Positions 6,443 to 15,703 of a stretch of 64,000 bases of DNA are shown here, one piece after another (the stretch's first letter is position 1; every line of letters begins with the position of its first letter). The notes beneath the pieces were generated by a model. It was not told the DNA's origin, did no database searches, and saw only the letters and a program-made list of their open reading frames with translations. Origin of the DNA: an uncultured Collinsella sp. (GTDB taxonomy: Bacteria; Actinomycetota; Coriobacteriia; Coriobacteriales; Coriobacteriaceae); the NCBI GenBank assembly GCA_958415665.1, contig CATYZK010000003.1, forward strand, positions 1 to 64,000, in the 5' to 3' direction. Position numbers and translations under genes: made by a program.

Positions 6443-8770
6443 ATGGCGGATTCTCAGATCCATGTCGCGCTGGCGGGTAACCCCAACTGCGGCAAGACCA
6501 CGCTTTTCAACCTGATCACCGGCGCCAACGGCTACGTTGGCAACTGGCCCGGCGTCACGGTTGAGAAAAAGGAAGCCAAGCTCCTAAGCGACAAGAGCGT
6601 CACGATTACGGACCTCCCCGGCATCTACTCGCTTTCCCCCTACAGCCCCGAGGAGCAGTGCTCGCGCGATTACCTCATGAGCGGCGAGCCCGATGTCGTC
6701 GTCCAGGTGGTCGACGCCACCAACTTGGAGCGCAACCTGTACCTGGCGCTTCAGGTTATCGAGACCGGCCTGCCCGTGGTCGTTGCCCTCAACATGGCCG
6801 ACTTGGTCGAGAAGAACGGCGATAAGATTGACACGGACAAGCTGTCCAAGAAGCTCGGTTGCCCGGTCATGATGATCTCGGCCCTTAAGAACAAGGGCAT
6901 CAAGGAGCTATTCGAGCAGGTCAAGAAGTCCGCTGCTTCCAAGGGCCAGGTGCCGGAGCATAAGTTCGATTCCTCCATCGAGGACGTTCTGGACCACATC
7001 GAGAACAATCTGCCGGCGAGCGTTCCCGCCAACAAGCGTCGCTACTACGCCGTCAAGCTGTTCGAGCGCGACGCGGACGCCTGCAAGCTCATCAACCTCA
7101 CCAAGGAGAAGGCCGCTCGCGTGGAGCAGCTGGTCGCCCAGTGCGAGCAGGATTGCGACGACGACGCCGAGTCCATCATCACCGGTGAGCGCTACGGCGT
7201 GATTGCCCACATCATCGACGAGTGCCTCACCAAGGCTCCGGCCAAGATGAGCACCTCCGAGAAGATCGACCGTGTGGTTACCAACCGTATCCTGGGCCTG
7301 CCGATCTTTGTGGTCATCATGTTCTGCGTGTACTACATCGCCGTTTCCACCCTGGGCGGCACGGTGACCGACTTCACCAACGACCAGCTCTTCGGTACTG
7401 ACGGCTGGTACGTGCTCGGTCAGGGCCGCGACGCTTACGACGCGGCCGTCGAGGCTGCGGGCGACAATGCCGACTCGGTCGACCCGGCACAGTACGGCCC
7501 CTATGTCCCGGGTATTACCACCATGGTGCACGATGCCCTTGTGGCGGGCGGTACCGAGGACGGTGGCCTGGTTGATTCGCTGGTCTGCGACGGTATCGTC
7601 GGCGGCCTGGGCGCCATCTTCGGCTTTGTGCCGCAGATGTTCCTGCTCTTTGTGATGCTGTCTTTCCTGGAGGACTGTGGCTACATGGCCCGCGTCGCCT
7701 TCATCATGGACCGCGTGTTCCGCCGCTTTGGCCTGTCCGGTAAGTCCTTTATCCCCATGCTCGTGTCCTCGGGCTGCGGCGTCCCCGGCGTCATGGCCAC
7801 CAAGACCATCGAGAACGAGAAGGACCGCCGCATGACGGTCATGACCACCACGTTTATTCCCTGCGGTGCCAAGCTGCCGATTATTGCCCTGCTCATGGGT
7901 TCCATCATCGGCGATTCTTCCACCACCGCCGCGTGGATCAGCCCGCTCTTCTACTTCCTGGGCGTCTTCGCCGTCATCGCCTCGGGCCTCATGCTCAAGA
8001 AGACCAAGCTCTTCGCCGGTCGTCCGACGCCGTTCGTTATGGAGCTTCCCGCCTACCACTTCCCGGCGATCCGCTCTTGGGCGCTGCATGTATGGGAGCG
8101 CTGCTGGGCCTTTATCAAGAAAGCCGGCACGGTCATCTTCGCCTCTACCGTCGTGGTTTGGTTCCTCTCCAACTTTGGTAGCTATAACGGTTCCTTTGGC
8201 TTCCTGCCTGCGATGGACGGCATCCCCGAGGAGTTTATGGACTACTCCGTGCTTGCCATGCTCGGCAACCTGGTCGCTTGGATTTTCGCCCCGCTCGGCT
8301 TTAGCACCTGGCAGGCAACCGCGCTGACTGTCTCTGGCCTTGTCGCCAAGGAGAACGTCGTCGCCACCGCCGGCTCGCTGCTGTCCGTTGCCGACGCCGC
8401 CGAGACCGACCCGAGCCTGTGGACCGCGTTTGCCGGCATGTTCCCGACTATGGGCGCCTGCGTTGCCTTTGGCGCATTCAACCTGCTGTGCGCCCCGTGC
8501 TTTGCCGCCATGGGCACTATCCGCAACCAGATGGACTCCGGCAAGTGGACCGCGATTGCCATCGGCTACGAGTGCGCCTTCGCTTGGGTCATCGGCCTGT
8601 TCATCAACCAGTTCTACAACCTGCTTGTCCTTGGCCAGTTTGGTATTTGGACGGTTGTAGCCATCGTGCTGCTGGTTGCGATGCTCTTCCAGATCTTCCG
8701 TCCCATGCCTAAGCACGCCTGGACCGATGAGGACGAGACCAACACCGCTTCCGCCGCAGTTTCCGCTTAA
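6443..8770 (+). CDS. feoB: Ferrous iron transporter FeoB
   Basis: A 775-residue inner-membrane Fe(II) transporter. The N-terminal G-protein domain has G1 GNPNCGKTT (about residues 12-20), G3 DLPG and the G4-like motif NMAD. A helical GDI-type domain follows (about 170-270), then the membrane core with the two Gate motifs (SGCGVPGVMATKTI and the CAPCFAAMGTI region). An acidic loop of about 70 residues after the first membrane helix (LFGTDGWYVLG...) is longer than in E. coli FeoB. The C-terminus ends after the last helix without a FeoC domain; a separate Cys-rich partner lies at 8945. Confidence 0.97.
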   Translation: MADSQIHVALAGNPNCGKTTLFNLITGANGYVGNWPGVTVEKKEAKLLSDKSVTITDLPGIYSLSPYSPEEQCSRDYLMSGEPDVVVQVVDATNLERNLYLALQVIETGLPVVVALNMADLVEKNGDKIDTDKLSKKLGCPVMMISALKNKGIKELFEQVKKSAASKGQVPEHKFDSSIEDVLDHIENNLPASVPANKRRYYAVKLFERDADACKLINLTKEKAARVEQLVAQCEQDCDDDAESIITGERYGVIAHIIDECLTKAPAKMSTSEKIDRVVTNRILGLPIFVVIMFCVYYIAVSTLGGTVTDFTNDQLFGTDGWYVLGQGRDAYDAAVEAAGDNADSVDPAQYGPYVPGITTMVHDALVAGGTEDGGLVDSLVCDGIVGGLGAIFGFVPQMFLLFVMLSFLEDCGYMARVAFIMDRVFRRFGLSGKSFIPMLVSSGCGVPGVMATKTIENEKDRRMTVMTTTFIPCGAKLPIIALLMGSIIGDSSTTAAWISPLFYFLGVFAVIASGLMLKKTKLFAGRPTPFVMELPAYHFPAIRSWALHVWERCWAFIKKAGTVIFASTVVVWFLSNFGSYNGSFGFLPAMDGIPEEFMDYSVLAMLGNLVAWIFAPLGFSTWQATALTVSGLVAKENVVATAGSLLSVADAAETDPSLWTAFAGMFPTMGACVAFGAFNLLCAPCFAAMGTIRNQMDSGKWTAIAIGYECAFAWVIGLFINQFYNLLVLGQFGIWTVVAIVLLVAMLFQIFRPMPKHAWTDEDETNTASAAVSA

Positions 8771-8800
8771 GTCCGAATAAGGATTAGCCCCTTTCCGCGA

Positions 8801-8832
8801 GCCCGGGTGTCCCAGCGACACTCGGGCTTTTT
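8801..8832 (+). terminator. Terminator after feoB
   Basis: GCCCGGGTGTC (8801-8811) pairs with GACACTCGGGC (8817-8827; one G-U), followed by five T. Confidence 0.88.
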
Positions 8833-8944
8833 GGTGGGGGAGATGTGGCGTTTCCGCAGATAAAACCGACCAAATCAACCTGTCCCTTTTTGGCCGGTGG
8901 AGAATAGGGTAAAGTAAGTGGTGGTTAACTAGAGGAGGCTTGTT

Positions 8945-9145
8945 ATGGCACCTATCGATATTGTTGTACTGGCTGTTATCGGCATTGCGTTTGTCGCCGT
9001 GTGCGTGCGCATCTACCGCAAGGGCACCTGCGCCGACTGCGCTCAGGGTGGCGTTTGCACGGGGCATTGCTCCAACAAAAAGACGTGCGCCGCACTTAAG
9101 GGCGTGGACAAAATTGCCGAAGACCTGGGTCGCGGTATTCATTAG
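8945..9145 (+). CDS. FeoB-associated Cys-rich membrane protein
   Basis: A 66-residue protein with one N-terminal membrane helix (about residues 4-23) and a short tail with Cys29, 32, 38, 42 and 48. This is the layout of the FeoB-associated Cys-rich family found beside feoB in Firmicutes and relatives, thought to play a FeoC-like or metal-sensing role. A GAGGAGG site lies before ATG 8945. It follows feoB past a terminator, so it may have its own promoter in the 110-base gap. Confidence 0.85.
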   Translation: MAPIDIVVLAVIGIAFVAVCVRIYRKGTCADCAQGGVCTGHCSNKKTCAALKGVDKIAEDLGRGIH

Positions 9146-9247
9146 CCGACCGGCGTTTGGGTATGTTTGACTGCGGATACGGCAGTTGCTGGTACGATAA
9201 GTACGTTAGCAACTGCCGCCGAGCGGCTCAAACGAAAGGAACCCTGT

Positions 9248-11197
9248 ATGGAGTCCTCCGCCTATCCAATGCTCTTTAGCCCGATCAAGGTCGGTACGAC
9301 CGAGGTCAAGAACCGCGTCTTTATGCCGCCGGTGTCCACCAACCTGGCCGATCATGGCTATGTGACCGACGACTTGGTCGATCATTACCGTGCCCGTGCC
9401 AAGGGCGGCGTGGGCCTCATCATCACCGAGGTTGTGACGGTCGAGCCCACCTATACCTATCTGCCGGGTGACATGTGCTGCTACGACGATACGTTTATCC
9501 CCGGCTGGGAAAAGCTTGCCGCAGCCGTTCACGAGTACGGCTGCAAGATCATGCCGCAGCTCTTCCATCCCGCCTATATGGCCTTTAACATTCCAGGCAC
9601 GCCGCGCCTGATCGCTCCGTCCTTTGTGGGTCCGTCCTATGCCCGCGAGGCGCCGCGCCCCATCACGGTCGATGAGATTCACGAGCTCACGCATCAGTTT
9701 GGCGACGCTGCCGTGCGTATGCAGAAGGCCGGTGTCGATGGCGTCGAGGTCCATGCGGCGCACGCCCACGGCATGCTCGGCGGCTTTTTGACTCCGCTCT
9801 ACAACAAGCGCACCGACGAGTACGGCGGCTCGCTCGACGCCCGCATGCGCTTTTTGCTCGAGGTTATCGCCGAGATTCGCGAGCGCTGCGGCAAGGACTT
9901 TATCATCGACGTCCGTATCTCGGGCGATGAGTACACCGATGGCGGCCTGACCCTCAACGACATGATCTACGTCTCGCGTCGTCTGGAGAAGGCCGGCGTC
10001 GACATGATTCACGTGTCGGGCGGCACCACCATCAAGCGCGGCTCCGCCATTCCCGCCGCCGGCACGCAGCAGGCCTCGCACGCCGCCTGCTCGCGCGAGA
10101 TCAAAAAGCACGTCAACATTCCCGTCGCCACCGTCGGCCGCATCAACGAGGCCTGGATCGCCGAGGAGCTGATCGAGGACGGCGCTGCCGATATCTGCAT
10201 GATGGGCCGCGCCAACCTGTGCGATGCCGAGTTCTGCAACAAGGCCGCTGCCGGCAACGCCGACGACATCCGCCCTTGCATCGGCTGCCTGCGCTGCCTG
10301 AACGGCATTATGTTCGGTAAGCGCATCTCCTGCACCGTCAACCCGGACGTGGAGCGTGACGAGGCTGGCTACGAGCCTGCCGCCGAGGCCAAGAACGTGC
10401 TCGTTGTGGGCGCTGGTCCTGCGGGTATGGAGGCAGCCTACATTGCCGCCAAGCGCGGTCACAACGTGGTGCTCGTGGACAAGCAGGACGAGCCGGGCGG
10501 CGAGATGCGCATTGCGGCCGTTCCGCCGGCAAAGCAGGAGCTCACCCGCGTGATCAAGTATCAGTACCGTCGCCTGGCCGAGGCCGGCGTCACATGCGTC
10601 TTTGGCACCGAGCTTTCGGCCGAGGACATTCAGCGCGACTACGCGGGTTACGAGGTCGTCCTGGCTTATGGCGCCGAGCCCATCGCTCCGGCCTTTATGC
10701 AGGGCTTTAAGCAGGTTATGACGGCTGACGACCTGCTGGGTGGCAAGGCTTTCCCGGGCAAGAAGATCGTCATCGTGGGCGGCGGCACCGTCGGTTGCGA
10801 GACGGCAGATTACCTGGCCCCGCTGGTCAACGACCTGTCGCCGGCCAATCGCGATGTCACCGTTATCGAGATGACCAAGACGCTCGCCGCCAACGAGGGC
10901 GGCGCCGGCCGCGCGGTGCTCATCACGCGCATGCTCTCCAAGGGTGTTCACGTGCTGACCGAGGCCAAGGTGACCGAGATTACCGAGGACGCTATCAGCT
11001 ACGAGAAGGACGGCGAGGTCCACACCATCGCCGATGCCGATACGCTGGTGCTTGCCATGGGCTATCGTCCCAATACCAAGCTGGCTGATGACCTTGCCGC
11101 TGCCGGCGTTGCCACCCACGTGTTGGGCGATGCTCAGAAGTGCGGCAATATCCGCGACGCCATTGGCGATGGCTACAAGATCGCCTGCGAGCTTTAG
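9248..11197 (+). CDS. NADH:flavin oxidoreductase, old yellow enzyme with 4Fe-4S and FAD domains
   Basis: A 649-residue enzyme of the 2,4-dienoyl-CoA reductase / BaiCD-BaiH / enoate reductase type. Residues 1-335 form the FMN-binding TIM barrel (VEVHAAHAHGML holds catalytic His residues). Cys344, 347, 350 and 362 (CIGCLRC then SC) bind a 4Fe-4S cluster. Residues about 385-649 form an FAD/NAD(P) reductase module with VVGAGPAGMEAA and IVGGGTVGCETA dinucleotide motifs. Start 9248 follows an AAAGGAA site. Such enzymes in gut Actinobacteria reduce activated C=C bonds of bile acids, drugs or diet compounds. The substrate cannot be read from sequence, and there is no bai operon around it. Confidence 0.9.
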   Translation: MESSAYPMLFSPIKVGTTEVKNRVFMPPVSTNLADHGYVTDDLVDHYRARAKGGVGLIITEVVTVEPTYTYLPGDMCCYDDTFIPGWEKLAAAVHEYGCKIMPQLFHPAYMAFNIPGTPRLIAPSFVGPSYAREAPRPITVDEIHELTHQFGDAAVRMQKAGVDGVEVHAAHAHGMLGGFLTPLYNKRTDEYGGSLDARMRFLLEVIAEIRERCGKDFIIDVRISGDEYTDGGLTLNDMIYVSRRLEKAGVDMIHVSGGTTIKRGSAIPAAGTQQASHAACSREIKKHVNIPVATVGRINEAWIAEELIEDGAADICMMGRANLCDAEFCNKAAAGNADDIRPCIGCLRCLNGIMFGKRISCTVNPDVERDEAGYEPAAEAKNVLVVGAGPAGMEAAYIAAKRGHNVVLVDKQDEPGGEMRIAAVPPAKQELTRVIKYQYRRLAEAGVTCVFGTELSAEDIQRDYAGYEVVLAYGAEPIAPAFMQGFKQVMTADDLLGGKAFPGKKIVIVGGGTVGCETADYLAPLVNDLSPANRDVTVIEMTKTLAANEGGAGRAVLITRMLSKGVHVLTEAKVTEITEDAISYEKDGEVHTIADADTLVLAMGYRPNTKLADDLAAAGVATHVLGDAQKCGNIRDAIGDGYKIACEL

Positions 11198-11228
11198 TTA
11201 ACCCCTTTGCACCAATCGATTGCAAAAA

Positions 11229-11266
11229 GCGGCGGCTGCCCTGTGTGTTGGGCAGCCGCCGCCTGC
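11229..11266. terminator. Bidirectional terminator between the oxidoreductase and gntR
   Basis: GCGGCGGCTGCCC (11229-11241) and GGGCAGCCGCCGC (11250-11262) are perfect complements. A-rich sequence on the left and a T-run on the right suit termination of the two convergent genes. Confidence 0.8.
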
Positions 11267-11296
11267 GTTTTGCCAAAGAAAGATTATTGTCGGGCC

Positions 11297-11989
11297 CTAA
11301 ATGCCTTTTGCTTCTGCTCCCTCCGCAATCATGTTGCGGTTATACACCAGGTGCAGATACATCGCGTCGTGCGCGGCGGTGGGGTTGCGCGCCTCGATGG
11401 CGTCGGCCACGCCGCGGTGTGTGCGGATGGTCTCCTCGACGAGCTTTTTGCCCGTAACGTCGATAAAGAGGGGAACGGATGCCTTGAGCACGCCCATCAG
11501 GCGGGGAACGACGAGGTTGCCGCAGCTCTCGGCAATGGCGTTGTGGAATGCGGTGTCGGCGGCGGAGTAGTCCTTGCCGGCCTCTGCCAGGCGCTGGGAC
11601 TCGTCGCAGAGCTCGCGGATGCACATAATCTGATCTTCGGTCGCGTGTTCTGCCGCCATGCTTGCCATCTGCGGCTCGATCATAAAGCGCACTTCGAGCA
11701 GGTCGCGCGCCAGACGCTGCTTGTCATCGATAAAGGTGAAGCCCAGCGGGTCATCGGCAACGCCGGGGTTGGACGCCACATAGGTGCCCGACCCCTGCTT
11801 GATGCGCACGATGTTGCGCGATTGCAGCAGCTTCATGGCTTCGCGCACGGTACTCCTGCCGGCGCCCAGGCGCTCGACGAGCACGGCCTCTTTGGGCAGG
11901 CGGTCGCCCTGCTCAAGGTGCTCATCAAGAATCAATTGAATGATTTTCTCGGAAATCTGCTCGGGGAGTCCCGATTCGGCGCGGGCCAT
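11297..11989 (-). CDS. GntR/FadR (FCD) regulator of the sugar-acid genes
   Basis: A 230-residue regulator with an N-terminal winged helix (about residues 8-75, DRLPKEAVLVERLGAGRSTV) and a C-terminal FCD helical ligand domain. The start at 11989 (MARAES) is chosen because it has an AGAGGT site; a longer form from 12016 is possible. It is divergent from gntP and the dehydratase, with two dyads between them (12115-12133, 12155-12209), so it probably represses that unit until a sugar acid is bound. Confidence 0.88.
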   Translation of the reverse strand: MARAESGLPEQISEKIIQLILDEHLEQGDRLPKEAVLVERLGAGRSTVREAMKLLQSRNIVRIKQGSGTYVASNPGVADDPLGFTFIDDKQRLARDLLEVRFMIEPQMASMAAEHATEDQIMCIRELCDESQRLAEAGKDYSAADTAFHNAIAESCGNLVVPRLMGVLKASVPLFIDVTGKKLVEETIRTHRGVADAIEARNPTAAHDAMYLHLVYNRNMIAEGAEAKGI

Positions 11990-12114
11990 AGCTCTACCTC
12001 TCATTACAAAATTCATCTGAGCTATTTTAGCGCACCAAAGGCACGGTATTGGCCGTTGGACCCGAATTGGGCGGCCCAGATATACCGTTCGCAGTGCAAA
12101 TACGACCGTTCGCC

Positions 12115-12133
12115 AAATACATCAGATGTATTT
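12115..12133. promoter_or_regulatory. Palindromic operator candidate 1 of gntP
   Basis: AAATACATC-A-GATGTATTT, perfect 9-base arms around one base, about 90 bases upstream of gntP. It shares the half-site ACATCAGA with the next dyad. Confidence 0.55.
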
Positions 12134-12154
12134 CGAACAAATTTCAAAATGAAA

Positions 12155-12209
12155 CATCAGACCTTTCAGAAACAAGCTATAGTTCTAGTCAAATTCAAAA
12201 GGTCTGATG
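12155..12209. promoter_or_regulatory. Widely spaced operator half-sites of gntP
   Basis: CATCAGACCTTT (12155-12166) and AAAGGTCTGATG (12198-12209) are exact complements separated by 31 bases. The right arm touches the gntP ribosome-binding site. Probably paired half-sites for the divergent GntR, or alternatively an RNA stem hiding the ribosome-binding site. Confidence 0.5.
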
Positions 12210-12222
12210 AATTGGAGGAAAG

Positions 12223-13584
12223 ATGTCAGACCCAACGTTTATGGCAGACCCCACCAGGCTCGTCATCGCCGCCATCGTGGGCATCGCGCTGCTGCTTGCG
12301 CTCATCATCAGGTTCAAGCTGCACCCCGTGCTGTCGATGATGGTTTCGGCGCTCGCGATCGGCATCGGTGCCGGCATGCCGCTCGACCTGGTGGCCGATA
12401 CCGTCACCAAGGGCGTGGGCGCCACGCTGCAAAACATCGCACTGCTCATTGGCTTGGGCTCGATGTTCGGCCAGATCCTGGAGGAGAGCGGCGGCGCCAA
12501 GAAGATCGCCCAGACCTTCATCGACACCTTTGGCCAGGGTCACTCCAGCTGGGCGCTGGGCATCACCGGCCTGGTCATCGGCACCACGGTGTTCTTTGAG
12601 GCCGGCGTGGTCGTTTTGATCCCGCTCGCGTTTAGCGTGGCATCGCAGACCAAAAAATCGACCCTCTACTATGGCATTGCCCTGCTCGCGGGACTGGCAG
12701 CCGGCTATGCCTTCGTGCCGCCTTCGGCCGGTTCGGTTCTGGTCGCCGGTACGCTCGGCGTCGACCTGGGCACCATGATTCTCGTCGGCATCCCCACCGC
12801 CTTTATCGCCATGGCTGTCGCCGGTGTCGTCTGGGGCCGCAACGTGGGTGGCCGCATCTTCACCGACGTCCCCGAGCACTTCACCTCCGCCGAGGGCGCG
12901 AGCGACGACAAGGAGCTTCCCTCCTTTGACATGGTCCTCGCCATCGTGCTCACCCCGCTGTGCCTGATCCTGCTGGGCACGCTGTCTTCGTACATCCCCA
13001 TGCCCGCCGAGGTCGCCTCGATCCTCGCCTTTCTGGGCAAGCCGTTCGTCGCGCTCACCATCGCCACACTTGTCGCCATGTACCTGCTGGGCGCTCGTCG
13101 CGGCTACACCGGTGCCGAGCTCAAGGCCCTGCTCGACCGTTCGCTCAAGCCCGTCGGCATGATCTTGCTGGTCATCGCCTGCGGCGGCGTCATCCGCTGG
13201 ATGCTGCAGGACTGCGGTCTGGGCCAGGTTATCGGCCCCGTGCTCGAGAGCTGCCCGCTGCCCCTCGTGGTCGTCGGCTTCCTCATCGCCGCGCTCGTCC
13301 GCGCCTCGGTCGGCAGCTCCATCGTGTCCATGACCATGGCTTCGGGCATTATGGCCGCTATGCCTGCGGTCGCCGGCGCCTCGGTGCTCATGCGTGCCGC
13401 CATCTGCCTTGCCATCTGCGGTGGCGCCACGGCGCTCTCGCACGTCAACGATGCCGGCTTCTGGATGTGCTCTTCGTTCCTCGAGATCGACGAGAAGACC
13501 ACCCTCAAGTCCTGGACCATCATGGAGACGATCATCGGTCTTTCGGGCCTCGCCTGCGCTCTGGTGATCTCGTTCTTCGCCTAA
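12223..13584 (+). CDS. GntP family gluconate/sugar-acid permease
   Basis: A 453-residue polytopic membrane protein of the gluconate:H+ symporter family, with about 12 hydrophobic segments. Family signatures include GGAKKIAQTFIDTFG, FFEAGVVVLIPLAF and the C-terminal ALSHVNDAGFWM. A GGAGGA site precedes ATG 12223. It leads a two-gene unit with the downstream dehydratase (67-base gap) and is divergent from a GntR regulator, so it likely imports the acid the dehydratase uses. Confidence 0.93.
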   Translation: MSDPTFMADPTRLVIAAIVGIALLLALIIRFKLHPVLSMMVSALAIGIGAGMPLDLVADTVTKGVGATLQNIALLIGLGSMFGQILEESGGAKKIAQTFIDTFGQGHSSWALGITGLVIGTTVFFEAGVVVLIPLAFSVASQTKKSTLYYGIALLAGLAAGYAFVPPSAGSVLVAGTLGVDLGTMILVGIPTAFIAMAVAGVVWGRNVGGRIFTDVPEHFTSAEGASDDKELPSFDMVLAIVLTPLCLILLGTLSSYIPMPAEVASILAFLGKPFVALTIATLVAMYLLGARRGYTGAELKALLDRSLKPVGMILLVIACGGVIRWMLQDCGLGQVIGPVLESCPLPLVVVGFLIAALVRASVGSSIVSMTMASGIMAAMPAVAGASVLMRAAICLAICGGATALSHVNDAGFWMCSSFLEIDEKTTLKSWTIMETIIGLSGLACALVISFFA

Positions 13585-13651
13585 TCGCAAGCCAGCGCGT
13601 CGCATCAATCGATAACCAAACCAAGTAAGCCTTAAACCAAAGGAGTACACC

Positions 13652-15430
13652 ATGGACGAGAAGACTAAAGAGCAGATTCAGCAGGAGGCCGCCGAGCTGG
13701 TTGCCAAGCTGCAGCCGCGTTCCGGCAAGTTCCGCACCATCAGCCCCGAGATGGACCCGCTGCGTCTGGGCTCTGGCTGGAGCATCGAGGACCTGGACAA
13801 GCCGCAGGTCATCATCGAGTCGACGTTCGGCGACTCGCACCCGGGTTCCGCCGGCCTGTTTGAGCTGGTCGAGGAGGTGCGCGCCGGTGTTGCCGAGGCT
13901 GGTGGCCACGGTGCCCGTTACTTCTGCACCGATATTTGCGACGGCGAGGCCCAGGGTCACGACGGCATCAACTACTCGCTGCCCAGCCGCGACATGATCG
14001 CCAACATGATCGAGATCCACGCCAAGGCTACCCCGTTCGACGCCGGCGTCTTTGTCGCCAGCTGCGATAAGGGTCTGCCCGCGAACCTCATGGCCATGGG
14101 CCGCATCAACATCCCGTCGATCGTCGTCACCGGCGGCGTCATGGATGCCGGCCCCGACCTGCTGACCCTCGAGCAGCTCGGCGCCATCTCCGCCCGCTAC
14201 GAGCGCGGCGAGATCTCCCGCGAGGAGCTTGAGTTCGCCAAACACAACGCTTGCCCCAGCTGCGGCGCTTGCTCCTTCATGGGCACCGCTTCGACCATGC
14301 AGGTCACGGCCGAGGCCCTGGGCCTCATGCTTCCTGGCACGGCTCTGCTGCCCGCCACCAGCTCCGACCTGCGCGAGTTCGCCCGCGAGGCCGGCCGCCA
14401 GTCCGTGTGGCTCTCCGAGCACAACCTGTGCCCGCGCGACATCGTGACCAAGGAGTCCTTCGAGAACCTCATCATGGTCCACGGCGCCATTTCCGGTTCC
14501 ACCAACTCGCTGCTGCACATCCCCGCGATCGCCCGTGAGTTTGGCATCGAGATGTCCGCCGACGACTTCGATCGTCTGCACCGTGGCGCCCACTACCTGC
14601 TCAACGTTCGCCCCGCAGGCGAGTGGCCGGCGCAGTTCTTCTACTATGCGGGCGGCGTGCCGCGCATCATGGAGGAGATCAAGTCGATGCTCCACCTCGA
14701 CGTTATGACCGTCACCGGCAAGACCCTCGGCGAGAACCTCGAGGACCTCAAGAACAATGGCTACTACGAGAAGTGCGGCCGCTACCTGGAGAAGTGGAAC
14801 CTCAAGCGCGAGGACATCATTCGTCCGTTCGACCAGGCCTTCGGCACCGACGGCTCCATCGCCATCCTTCACGGCAACCTTGCCCCCGAGGGCGCTGTCG
14901 TCAAGCACACCGTTGTTCCGCGCGAGATGTTCCAGGCTACGCTTAAGGCCCGTCCGTTCGACTGCGAGGAGGACGCCATCCACGCCGTCCTGACGCACGA
15001 GGTCAAGCCTGGCGACGCCGTCATCATCCGCTACGAGGGCCCCAAGGGTTCCGGTATGCCCGAGATGTTCTACACCACCGAGGCTATCGCCAGCGACCCC
15101 GAGCTCGGCGCTTCCATTGCCCTGATCACCGACGGCCGCTTCTCCGGCGCCTCCAAGGGCCCGGCTATCGGTCACGTTTCGCCCGAGGCTGCTGTGGGCG
15201 GCCCGATTGCCCTGATCGAAGAGGGCGACCTTGTCCAGATCAACATCCCCGAGCGCTCGCTGTCCATCGTGGGCATCGCCGGCAAGGAGATGGAGCCGGC
15301 CGAGGTCGACGCCGTCCTGGCCGAGCGTCGCGCCGCTTGGAAGCCCAAGGCTAACCGCTATACCTCCGGCACGCTCAAGTTCTTTACCGAGCATGCAGTC
15401 TCCGCCATTCAGGGTGGCTACATGGAGTAG
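13652..15430 (+). CDS. IlvD/Edd family dehydratase, probably for a sugar acid
   Basis: A 592-residue Fe-S dehydratase of the dihydroxyacid / 6-phosphogluconate / aldonate dehydratase superfamily. Cluster cysteines are seen in ASCDKGLP and NACPSCGACSFMGTA, and the C-terminal domain has the TDGRFSGASKGPAIGHV signature. Adjacency to gntP and a sugar-acid GntR points to an aldonate substrate giving 2-keto-3-deoxy acids, which the KDG kinase and KDPG aldolase at 20-22 kb would use. No valine-isoleucine genes are near, so IlvD proper is less likely. Confidence 0.85.
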   Translation: MDEKTKEQIQQEAAELVAKLQPRSGKFRTISPEMDPLRLGSGWSIEDLDKPQVIIESTFGDSHPGSAGLFELVEEVRAGVAEAGGHGARYFCTDICDGEAQGHDGINYSLPSRDMIANMIEIHAKATPFDAGVFVASCDKGLPANLMAMGRINIPSIVVTGGVMDAGPDLLTLEQLGAISARYERGEISREELEFAKHNACPSCGACSFMGTASTMQVTAEALGLMLPGTALLPATSSDLREFAREAGRQSVWLSEHNLCPRDIVTKESFENLIMVHGAISGSTNSLLHIPAIAREFGIEMSADDFDRLHRGAHYLLNVRPAGEWPAQFFYYAGGVPRIMEEIKSMLHLDVMTVTGKTLGENLEDLKNNGYYEKCGRYLEKWNLKREDIIRPFDQAFGTDGSIAILHGNLAPEGAVVKHTVVPREMFQATLKARPFDCEEDAIHAVLTHEVKPGDAVIIRYEGPKGSGMPEMFYTTEAIASDPELGASIALITDGRFSGASKGPAIGHVSPEAAVGGPIALIEEGDLVQINIPERSLSIVGIAGKEMEPAEVDAVLAERRAAWKPKANRYTSGTLKFFTEHAVSAIQGGYME

Positions 15431-15473
15431 CGCCCGTACGCATCGAATTTCTCCTCTCATAGATGCGCGGCAC

Positions 15474-15510
15474 AAAGAGCCCCGAGTTCTTACGAGCTCG
15501 GGGCTCTTTT
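15474..15510 (+). terminator. Terminator after the dehydratase
   Basis: AAAGAGCCCCGAG (15474-15486) pairs with CTCGGGGCTCTTT (15497-15509), followed by T. Confidence 0.9.
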
Positions 15511-15690
15511 CGTCTGGATTGCGGACGTATTGCCGGACGAAAGTGTGTTACGTCTGGCGAATAACAAGACAAAAGCGAAATTGCGTCTCATTTCCGTACG
15601 CAAACCGTACGAAAACCATTTACGTCTGATAAAAATCAGTACGCAAACGGTTTTCGTCTTATAATACGATTCAGATGAGTGTGAAAAGAG
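15511..15690 (+). promoter_or_regulatory. Repeat-rich promoter region of the AlbA_2 gene
   Basis: In about 170 bases the motif CGTCTG/CGTCTT and its partner GTACG/ACGAAA recur many times on both strands. Examples are TACGTCTG, GTACGCAAAC twice, and ACGAAAACC facing GGTTTTCGT. The density suggests several binding sites for one protein, perhaps the DNA-binding protein encoded next. Confidence 0.45.
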
Positions 15691-15703
15691 AGGTGCCGCG
15701 CGT

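Noticed and set aside
9248..11197. Bile acid BaiCD or BaiH assignment
   Set aside because: The architecture fits, but there is no bai operon context, and this family has many substrates, so only a general name is given.
15511..15690. Intrinsic origin-like or DnaA-box cluster
   Set aside because: The repeated motifs are not TTATCCACA-like and there is no dnaA or dnaN nearby.
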